From UBA6109 sp964506465 (lineage in GTDB: Bacteria; Desulfobacterota; Syntrophia; Syntrophales; UBA6109), in NCBI GenBank assembly GCA_964506465.1, contig CAZDLM010000006.1, positions 1 to 64,000 of the forward strand: a stretch of DNA of 64,000 nucleotides. Reading direction: 5' to 3'. This document shows positions 54,706 through 62,310 of the stretch, piece after piece. The position numbers were made by a program, and so were the translations under genes. The notes under the pieces were generated by a model. That model did not search any database. It was not told the DNA's origin and saw only the letters and a list, made by a program, of their open reading frames with translations. Position 1 is the first letter of the stretch; the number at the start of each line of letters is the position of its first letter.

Positions 54706-56405
54706 CCCTCAACCTCACTGACCGCATGTGCGGTGATCGATCCCTTTCGCGGAGACGCAGACAGCCAAACCGCAGCCGCGGTTCCCTGTCCGGGCTCGCT
54801 CTCCAGTTGGATCCGTCCTCCCTGGTTCTCGACAATGCGCCGCACGATCGCCAATCCCAGCCCCGTCCCGCGTTCACGAGTCGTGTAAAACGGCTCAAAT
54901 ACTTTCTGCAATACTTCTTTTCTCATTCCGGAACCGCTATCGCGGATGTCGAGGGCGGCCCCCTCCGGATCGGCGGTACGCTTCAAGGAGACCTCAACGG
55001 TTCCCTTCTCCGGAATCGATTGCACGGCATTCATCAGGAGATTCCAGATCAATTGGCGCAGTTCCGCCCGATTCGCCGAAATCGCGACGTCGTCTCCGGA
55101 CAGCGTGATGCGGATGCCCTCGTGCCAATCGGCCGTGTACTGGATCGCTTCGACGACATCGCTTATCAGGTTCCGAAGCTCGATCCGTTCGATCGTGCCC
55201 GGAGAAGGCCGCGCCAGGAGCAGAAAGTCCTTCATGAAGTTTTCGATCTGGTCTTTTCCGCGCAGGATGATGGACATCAACCGTTCATCCGCCGCATTCA
55301 ATCGCAGATCCTTCTTGAGCACCTGGATGGAGCCGCTGATGGATGCGAGGGGGTTACGTATCTCATGGGCAAGGACGGCGGCCATTTCGCCGACGAAGGC
55401 GAGCCGCCGGTTCTTCTCGTATTCCGCTTCCATCCTTTTTGTCGCGGTCAGATCGTGAAAGACGACGATGCTTCCGATCCGTTCTCCCCGCGCATCCCGC
55501 AGAGGCGACCAAACGCATCCCAGCACGAGCCGTTCGCCGTCTTTCCTGACAAAGGTCAGATCGGTTCCCTTCTCCTTATCCCGCGGGAGGAACTGCTGGC
55601 CGCCCTCTTCCGCGGCCGCTGCGATGGCGGGAAAGACATCGCGCAACGGCCGGTTCAACAACTCGGCAAAGACGTAGCCCGTGATCTCTTCCGCGGCGCG
55701 ATTGAATGATTTGATCCTCCCGAGAAGATCCGTCGTAAAGATCCCCGCGTCCACGGACTCGATGATGCTGCGGTAAAGAACGTCGAGCTGATCGAAAGCC
55801 GTTTGTTTCTCCGCCAGGAGAAGGCGGACCCTCTTTTCCTGCTCGACTACGAAGCTGGCCAGGAGGGCGATGACGAAGAAGGAAAGGATGTGCACGAAGC
55901 TCCGCGTCAGTGCTTCTCCGGGCGTGAGCGTCAGGTCCTGCAGGAGAAAGGCGGTCGGCGGCTCAATCCACTCATGGTACTCGATGGCAACGAGGAGACC
56001 ATAGACGATGCTGCACGCGGAGGCGGCCGTCATTCCGCCGCGACGGCCAAGAAAGAGTACGGAATAGATAATGATCATCGGATAGAACGCGGAATAGACG
56101 CTGCGGCTGCCTCCCGTCAAATAGACCAGAGCGGACACCAGACCGACGTCGCACAGTGATTGTATGTAGATGTGGACGTCTTGCCGTTCGACGACCTTCA
56201 ACAGGAAGACATAGACGATCGAAACCAGGTAGAACAGCGATGCCGTCCGGTAGAGGGCGAGTGTCGATTCGAGAGGGAACAGCGCGAGCTGGCGAAACTG
56301 CAGGCTGACGGCGACGGCAAGCAGCAGCGTGGCAAAGCCAACGCGGCTGAGCATCAACCACCATATGCGCTTGTCGATCCTGGAATTCACCTGCAAGCGG
56401 TCCAT
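54702..56405 (-). CDS. PilS-like membrane histidine kinase
   Basis: A 567-residue sensor kinase from the ATG at 56405. Six hydrophobic spans occupy the first 200 residues, as in PilS. A PAS domain follows (DQLDVLYRSIIESVDAGIFTTDLLGRIKSFNRAAEEITGY). The phosphoacceptor is the His in LAHEIRNPLASISGSIQVL. The ATPase domain has the N box ELRQLIWNLLMNAVQSIPEKG, DIRDSGSGM and GTGLGLAIVRRIVENQGG. The frame also reaches 56459, but that ATG would lie in the promoter region it shares with comEC. It forms an operon with the regulator. Confidence 0.9.
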   Translation of the reverse strand: MDRLQVNSRIDKRIWWLMLSRVGFATLLLAVAVSLQFRQLALFPLESTLALYRTASLFYLVSIVYVFLLKVVERQDVHIYIQSLCDVGLVSALVYLTGGSRSVYSAFYPMIIIYSVLFLGRRGGMTAASACSIVYGLLVAIEYHEWIEPPTAFLLQDLTLTPGEALTRSFVHILSFFVIALLASFVVEQEKRVRLLLAEKQTAFDQLDVLYRSIIESVDAGIFTTDLLGRIKSFNRAAEEITGYVFAELLNRPLRDVFPAIAAAAEEGGQQFLPRDKEKGTDLTFVRKDGERLVLGCVWSPLRDARGERIGSIVVFHDLTATKRMEAEYEKNRRLAFVGEMAAVLAHEIRNPLASISGSIQVLKKDLRLNAADERLMSIILRGKDQIENFMKDFLLLARPSPGTIERIELRNLISDVVEAIQYTADWHEGIRITLSGDDVAISANRAELRQLIWNLLMNAVQSIPEKGTVEVSLKRTADPEGAALDIRDSGSGMRKEVLQKVFEPFYTTRERGTGLGLAIVRRIVENQGGRIQLESEPGQGTAAAVWLSASPRKGSITAHAVSEVEG

Positions 56406-56462
56406 TTCGGTTATTTCTTGATATGTGATAAATAATTTCTGTGATCTTCGGCGGGGCAATGC

Positions 56463-56468
56463 TATAAT
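56463..56468 (+). promoter_or_regulatory. -10 box of comEC, implying a nearly leaderless transcript
   Basis: A perfect TATAAT lies only 11 bases upstream of the comEC ATG at 56480. No clear -35 (TGTGAT-like at best) and no ribosome binding site are seen, so the mRNA may start within a few bases of the ATG. Confidence 0.4.
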
Positions 56469-56479
56469 ATTTTATCAAA

Positions 56480-59023
56480 ATGATCTATCCTTTTCCCAAT
56501 AAAGGCAGGCCGCTCGTGCCCATCGGCCTTGCTTTCGCCTGCGGGATTCTCGCCGCGTACCATTTCGAGTTCACCCTCTCCCTTCTTCTCTGCTCCCTCC
56601 TTTTCCTGCTTGCTTCGCTTGTCCCGGCGCTCCGCTTTCGGCGCGAATTGCTCTGGAGCCTGCTGCTCGGCGGCTTTTTTCTCCTGGGCGGTATGGGGTG
56701 GACCTTTTCATCCTGGAAGGCCTCATCGGCCCCCCTGACTCCCGAATGGCCGTCCGATCAAGTGCTTCGCCTTCAGGGCCTGGTAGTCAGAGCGCCGGAA
56801 CGCTGGCCCGACCGAACGGAACTGACGGTCGATCTGCAGAGCGTCGTGCGGGACGGCTTGCTGGAACCCTCCCGCGGCCGGATCCGCCTGTCGATCGCGG
56901 GCCGCGGCCCGTGGAGATATGGCGATGTCGTCCGTTTTGAAACGCGTCTGAAGCCACTCGAAGGGCTGAGCAACCCCGGGATCTTCAGGCGCGCCGAGAT
57001 GCTGCAGTGGGCGGGCATTTCGGCGCGCGCGTTTGTCGGGGAGGCATCCGGCGTTGCCGTCGTGCGGAGAGATCAAGCCAACGGATGGCTCTTCGCCCTG
57101 GAAGGTTTTCGCGAGGCAATCCGCGAAACCATCCATCGTCATGCCGCGTCTCCTGAACGTGAACTGATTTCGGCCATGATCCTCGGCGGCCAGCAGGAAA
57201 TACCGCGCGATATCGTCGACCTCTTCAATCGAACCGGAACATCCCACATCATCGCCATATCCGGATTCAATGTCGGAATCGTCGCGCTGATCTGGATTTT
57301 TCTCGCCCGATGGCTCCTGTCGATTTCGACCGTCGTTCTTCTGCGGGTTGATGCCGTTCGCCTCTCGTACGCCCTCGCCTTGCCGCCCGTCTTGCTGTTT
57401 GCCCTGCTTGCGGGAATGGGCATCTCCGTGGTCCGCGCAACGATCATGGCCGTCACGTTCCTTTGCGCCCTGCTTCTGGGCAGGGAGAGGGATCTCTTCA
57501 ACAGCCTTGCCTTCGCCGGGATTCTGATCCTCGCCGCATTTCCGCCGTCCCTTTTCGACGTATCCTTCCAGCTTTCTTTTGCCGCCGTCGTGTCGATCCT
57601 CTTCGCGACTCCGGCGGTCCTCTCCTACCTGGGACCTTCATCCTCGTCCTCGCCGCTCGGGCCCGATCAGGCGTGGCGGCGCTGGTACGCCCGGCTGGCG
57701 CTCTTTGCCGCCGTCACGCTCGTCGCCACGGCGGGCACTCTTCCGCTCATCGCTCATCACTTCAACCGCCTCTCGGCGGTGGTGCTGATCGCCAATGTCG
57801 CCGTAGTCCCGATCCTCGGATTCGCGGCGATTCCTCTGTCCATGGGAATTGCGGTACTCATGCCGATCTCGGAGCCCCTGACGTCCTTGCTGATTTCGGT
57901 CGTCGCTTTTCTTGTGCACATCTCCATATCCATGGTCCGGTATTTTGCCTCTCTCCCCTGGTCTTCCTTCACGGTCGGCACGCCCACCCCCATCGAGATT
58001 GCCGGCTATTACGCCTTTTTCGTCGTCATCGTCCGCTGGCTGGAAAAGGGGAAAGCCCTTCCGGATGAAGGAAGGCCGTCCTCGACGACGGCCGGCTATC
58101 GATGGGCGTTCCTGGCCCTGACGGCTTTCTTCGCCGCGGACCTTCTCTACTGGAACGTTTTCCGGGATCGCCTGAACGATCATCTGGAAGCAACCTTTTT
58201 CGACGTCGGCCACGGCAGCGCAGCCTTGCTGCGTTTACCCGGAGGCCGCACCGTGCTCGTGGACGGAGGGGGCGCCGAGAAAGACGGCTTCGACAGCGGG
58301 CGCCACATCCTCCTTCCCTTCCTGAGGCGGGAGAGAATCGGGAAGATAGATCTCGCCGTCATTACACATCCGCACCCCGACCACATGAACGGCCTCCTGA
58401 CGGTTTTGGAGGAGTTTCCCGTCGGAGAGATCTGGACGAATGGAGAGCGGGACGATGGGGAATCGGGGGAGCGTTTTCGCCTGCTGACGACGTCCCGGAA
58501 GATTCCTCTTCATCCGGTCGACGCCGGCTATCCCGCCCGGATCATCCACGGGGTCAAGATAGAGGTTCTGAACCCCCAAACCGGACAGAGGACGGAGGCG
58601 ACCGGCAGACGAAGCGAGAATTCCGTCAACGACGATTCACTGGTTCTCAGAATCTCCTATGGGAAGCGTTCCATCCTCATGCCGGCGGATATCTCACAAC
58701 GCGTGGAACGCCTCCTCGTCGAGCAGGGCGCGAACCTCCGCAGCGACGTTCTCCTCGTGCCGCATCACGGCGGCGCTTCGTCCAGCAGTTCCCCATTCCT
58801 TCAGGCCGTTCAACCGGCCGTTGCGGCCGTGAGCTGCGGCCGTCTGAACCGCGTTCGCCTGCCCCATCCGCTGGTGCTGGAGCGGTTTTCGGCTCATCCC
58901 TGCTTCCTCCTGCGGACGGACCGTGATGGCGCAGTCATGGTGTCGACGGACGGAAGCTTCCTTCGCTGCCGCACGGTGGGCAAGAACAGGCAAGGCCCGT
59001 TTGACGAATTCCTGTTGCAATAA
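56480..59023 (+). CDS. comEC: ComEC/Rec2-family DNA-uptake channel protein
   Basis: The inner-membrane channel for transformation, 847 residues. An N-terminal membrane-plus-OB region (DUF4131-like) is followed by the competence domain (FNRTGTSHIIAISGFNVGIVALI near residue 250) with about ten spans. The C-terminal metallo-beta-lactamase-like domain has FDVGHGSAALLRLPGGRTVLVDGGG and THPHPDHMNGLL, and ends DVLLVPHHGGASSSSSPFLQAVQPAVAAVS. All three domains are present. It is divergent from the PilS-like kinase. Confidence 0.95.
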   Translation: MIYPFPNKGRPLVPIGLAFACGILAAYHFEFTLSLLLCSLLFLLASLVPALRFRRELLWSLLLGGFFLLGGMGWTFSSWKASSAPLTPEWPSDQVLRLQGLVVRAPERWPDRTELTVDLQSVVRDGLLEPSRGRIRLSIAGRGPWRYGDVVRFETRLKPLEGLSNPGIFRRAEMLQWAGISARAFVGEASGVAVVRRDQANGWLFALEGFREAIRETIHRHAASPERELISAMILGGQQEIPRDIVDLFNRTGTSHIIAISGFNVGIVALIWIFLARWLLSISTVVLLRVDAVRLSYALALPPVLLFALLAGMGISVVRATIMAVTFLCALLLGRERDLFNSLAFAGILILAAFPPSLFDVSFQLSFAAVVSILFATPAVLSYLGPSSSSSPLGPDQAWRRWYARLALFAAVTLVATAGTLPLIAHHFNRLSAVVLIANVAVVPILGFAAIPLSMGIAVLMPISEPLTSLLISVVAFLVHISISMVRYFASLPWSSFTVGTPTPIEIAGYYAFFVVIVRWLEKGKALPDEGRPSSTTAGYRWAFLALTAFFAADLLYWNVFRDRLNDHLEATFFDVGHGSAALLRLPGGRTVLVDGGGAEKDGFDSGRHILLPFLRRERIGKIDLAVITHPHPDHMNGLLTVLEEFPVGEIWTNGERDDGESGERFRLLTTSRKIPLHPVDAGYPARIIHGVKIEVLNPQTGQRTEATGRRSENSVNDDSLVLRISYGKRSILMPADISQRVERLLVEQGANLRSDVLLVPHHGGASSSSSPFLQAVQPAVAAVSCGRLNRVRLPHPLVLERFSAHPCFLLRTDRDGAVMVSTDGSFLRCRTVGKNRQGPFDEFLLQ

Positions 59024-59064
59024 AAGCACTTTCTGTGATATCGGACGCGACTTGCAGGATCAAA

Positions 59065-60359
59065 ATGGCGGAATGTCACGATATGGAAAAACTCACGGCG
59101 GTTCGCGGTTTTAAGGACATCCTCCCGGAAGAAACGGGCCGGTGGCGCCTTGTCGAACAGACGGCGCACGAGGTCTTCACCTCTTTCGGCTTTCGCGAGA
59201 TGCGGGTCCCCATCCTCGAAAAGACGGAACTCTTCGTACGAGGCATCGGAGAGACCACGGATATCGTGGAGAAGGAGATGTACACTTTTTCGGACAAGGG
59301 AGATGAATCGCTAACGCTTCGACCGGAAGCGACGGCCTCCGTCGTCCGCGCCTATCTGGAGCACGGCCTCTTCCAGGAACCGGTGTCCAAACTCTATACG
59401 ATGGGTCCCATGTTCCGCCGGGAAAGGCCCCAGAAGGGCCGCTTCCGGCAGTTCCATCAGATTGACGTGGAGCATCTCGGCACCGAGCATCCCCGTATCG
59501 ACGCGGAGATCATGCTCATGCTCGTTCATTACCTGCATCGCCTCGGTCTCCAGGCCGTTTCCCTCGAGATCAATTCACTGGGATGCGCCGAATGCCGTCC
59601 GAATTTCAAGAAGGCCGTCGTCGATTTCTTTGCCGGCCGCGAAACGGAACTCTGCGGCGACTGCGCTCGGCGTCTGTGGACAAATCCGCTCCGCATCTTC
59701 GACTGCAAAACGGAACCTTNNNNNNNNNNCCTTGCCGGGCGATCGTCGCGGACGCGCCCAAGCTTTCCGATCATCTTTGCGGGTCCTGCAGAGAACACTT
59801 CGACGCCGTCCGGAAGGCCCTGGACGTCTTCGCGCTCCCCTACCGGATCAACGACCGCATGGTCCGCGGTCTCGACTACTATTGCCGGACCGCCTTCGAG
59901 ATCACCACGGAGCACCTGGGCGCCCAGAACGCCGTCGCCGGCGGTGGGCGTTACGACGGACTCGTTCGCGATCTGGGCGGACCGGACATCCCGGGCATCG
60001 GTTTTGCGATCGGCATGGAGCGCCTGATTTCGCTCCTCCCGGAGCAGAATGCGGCGGGCGGGCGGAACCTCGACCTCTTCATCGCCGCCATCGGTGAGAA
60101 GGCGCAGGACGCTGCCTACGGACTCTGCAATCGTCTCCGCATGCGCGGCCTGGCGGTGGAAATGGAAATCGGCGGCAAGAGCCTCAAGAGCCAGATGAAG
60201 AGGGCGGACCGTCTCGGCTGCCGCTACACGCTTTTTCTGGGTGAAAACGAGCTGGCCGAAGGCAGTGCCGGTTTACGGGACATGAAAAGCGCCACGCAGG
60301 CAAGCCTGCCGCTTTCGGGGATCGAGGAATCGATTATCGATCGTCTTCAAACGAGGTAA
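59065..60359 (+). CDS. hisS: Histidyl-tRNA synthetase, interrupted by a 10-N scaffold gap
   Basis: Charges tRNA-His. Class II motifs are present: motif 1 near PILEKTELFVRGIGETTDIVEKEMYTF, motif 2 in SKLYTMGPMFRRERPQKGRFRQFHQID, the HisA motif RMVRGLDYYCRTAFEITTEH and motif 3 in GIGFAIGMERLISLL. The anticodon domain closes it. The 10 Ns at 59720-59729 change the frame: codons begin at positions 1 mod 3 before it and 0 mod 3 after. Bases CCTT occur on both sides, and merging them restores the frame as E-P-C-R-A-I-V. I take the start at 59065 (AGGAT nearby); 59083 is an alternative. Confidence 0.93.
59720..59729. other. Assembly gap of 10 Ns within hisS
   Basis: Ten Ns separate CGGAACCTT on the left from CCTTGCCGGG on the right. 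The shared CCTT suggests that the two contigs overlap and no sequence is missing. Confidence 0.9.
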
Positions 60360-60364
60360 GGAAC

Positions 60365-62140
60365 TTGGCTGAATTCATTACGGAGAAGAAGAGAAGCCAT
60401 TACTGCGGTGGAGTGACAGCCGCCGACGACGGCCGTGAGGTCGTCTTGATGGGATGGGTGCATCGCCGCAGGGATCACGGCGGCGTCATCTTCATCGATC
60501 TTCGGGACCGTGAAGGGCTTGTCCAGGTCGTCTTCAACCCGGATATCGCCCCGGACGCCCATCGCGAGGCCCATCGCATTCGCAGCGAATACGTGCTCGC
60601 CGTCGAGGGAACCGTCCGGCGGCGGCCCGCGGGCATGGAGAATCCAGAACTGAAGACGGGCGAGATCGAGGTCATGGCGGGGAGGCTGGAAATCCTCAAC
60701 GAGTCGAAGACGCCGCCTTTCCTCCTCGATGCCCAGGAGGAGATCTCGGAAAACGTCCGCCTGAAATATCGCTACCTCGACCTCCGCAGGCCCGCCCTGC
60801 AGAAGAACCTCATCCTTCGCAGCCGCGTAGCGGCCGAAACGAGAAACTTCTTTCAGCGGGAAGGCTTCATCGAAGTGGAGACGCCGTTCCTGACGAAGAG
60901 CACCCCGGAAGGGGCGAGGGACTACCTGGTCCCCAGCCGGGTCAACAAGGGAATGTTTTACGCGCTTCCCCAGTCGCCGCAGATTTTCAAGCAGTTGCTC
61001 ATGGTTTCCGGCTTCGACCGGTACTATCAGATCGTGAAGTGTTTCCGCGACGAGGATCTCCGGGCGGACCGGCAGCCCGAGTTCACGCAGATCGACGTCG
61101 AGATGTCGTTTATTTCGGAAGAAGACGTCCTCACGACCATGGAGAAGATGGTCGCCCATGTGTTTCGCACCTGCCTCGGAAAGGAGCTGCCCCTGCCCTT
61201 CCCCCGGATCTCCTATCGCAGGGCCATGGACTGTTACGGAAAAGACTGCCCCGATCTCCGCTACGGCCTGGAAATTCAGGACCTCACGGATATCGTGGGC
61301 GGATCGGGATTTCATCTCTTCCGGGAGGTTGCCGATTCCGGAGGTCTGATCAGGACCATCCGCATCCCGGATGCCGCCGCGCTTTCCCGGAAAGATCTCG
61401 ATGGATTGAAGGACTTCGCCGCCGGCTACGGGGCCAAGGGGCTTGCCTGGGCGAGAATTTCGGCCGAGGGATGGACATCGCCGATCGCGAAATTCCTGAG
61501 CGCCGGGGAGATCGCGCGGATCAACGAGCGCACGGAGGCCAAACCCGGAGACGTCCTCGTTTTCTCGGCCGACAGCCCCAAGGTCGTACAGGATGTCCTC
61601 GGGAATCTCCGGATCCATCTGGCCCGCAGACTGAACCTCATCCAGCCGGACCAACTGGCTTTCACCTGGGTGACGGAATTTCCGCTTCTGGAATACAGCG
61701 AATCGGAAAAGCGATACGTATCCACGCATCACCCCTTTACGTCGCCGGTACTGGAAGATCTGCCCTTCCTGGAAACCGATCCCGGCAAGGTCCGGGCCCG
61801 CGCCTACGATCTCGTCCTCAACGGCTCTGAAATCGGCGGGGGCAGCATCCGGATTCATCGACAGGACGTGCAGGCGAGGATCTTCCGGGCCCTGGGGCTC
61901 AAAGAAGAGGACGCCCGGATGAAGTTCGGCTTTCTGCTCGACGCCCTCGAGTATGGCACCCCGCCGCACGGAGGCATCGCCTTCGGTCTGGACCGGCTTG
62001 TCATGATCATGAGCGGGGTGGAATCCATCCGCGACGTCATTGCCTTTCCCAAGACTCAGAAGGCGACATGCCTGCTCACAGATGCGCCGTCGCCCGTCGC
62101 CATCGAACAGTTGATGGAACTCTCCCTGAAGATCGTCTGA
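60365..62140 (+). CDS. aspS: Aspartyl-tRNA synthetase, probably non-discriminating
   Basis: Charges tRNA-Asp, and probably tRNA-Asn, with aspartate. The start is TTG at 60365, 5 bases after the hisS stop, with GAGG upstream. The 591-residue protein has the OB anticodon domain (GWVHRRRDHGGVIFIDLRDREG), the motif 2 region FRDEDLRADRQPEFTQIDVEMSF, the bacterial GAD insertion (about 290-420) and motif 3 GGIAFGLDRLVMIM. His38 in RRRDHGG is the residue associated with relaxed tRNA specificity in other bacteria; discriminating enzymes have Leu there. Confidence 0.95.
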   Translation: MAEFITEKKRSHYCGGVTAADDGREVVLMGWVHRRRDHGGVIFIDLRDREGLVQVVFNPDIAPDAHREAHRIRSEYVLAVEGTVRRRPAGMENPELKTGEIEVMAGRLEILNESKTPPFLLDAQEEISENVRLKYRYLDLRRPALQKNLILRSRVAAETRNFFQREGFIEVETPFLTKSTPEGARDYLVPSRVNKGMFYALPQSPQIFKQLLMVSGFDRYYQIVKCFRDEDLRADRQPEFTQIDVEMSFISEEDVLTTMEKMVAHVFRTCLGKELPLPFPRISYRRAMDCYGKDCPDLRYGLEIQDLTDIVGGSGFHLFREVADSGGLIRTIRIPDAAALSRKDLDGLKDFAAGYGAKGLAWARISAEGWTSPIAKFLSAGEIARINERTEAKPGDVLVFSADSPKVVQDVLGNLRIHLARRLNLIQPDQLAFTWVTEFPLLEYSESEKRYVSTHHPFTSPVLEDLPFLETDPGKVRARAYDLVLNGSEIGGGSIRIHRQDVQARIFRALGLKEEDARMKFGFLLDALEYGTPPHGGIAFGLDRLVMIMSGVESIRDVIAFPKTQKATCLLTDAPSPVAIEQLMELSLKIV

Positions 62141-62204
62141 GACCGACGGCATTCGAAGGGCTTCGGAGCGGCTGCAACGGAACCGCCCGTGTCAGAAGAA
62201 AGTC

Positions 62205-62237
62205 GCGGACACCGGCCTGATGGCGGGTCCGCCTTTT
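62205..62237 (+). terminator. Terminator after aspS
   Basis: GCGGAC pairs with GTCCGC around an inner GCC/GGC helix with a TGAT loop, and CTTTT follows. It lies about 65 bases after the aspS stop. Confidence 0.75.
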
Positions 62238-62310
62238 GAATTCGGCGCACTTCATCTCCCTTCCGTGTTTTCCCCGATCGCGCCTCAAGATTCCCCTTTG
62301 GAGAAAGACT

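Noticed and set aside
60347..62152. 601-residue minus-strand frame opposite aspS
   Set aside because: Antisense to an intact aspartyl-tRNA synthetase with all class II motifs.
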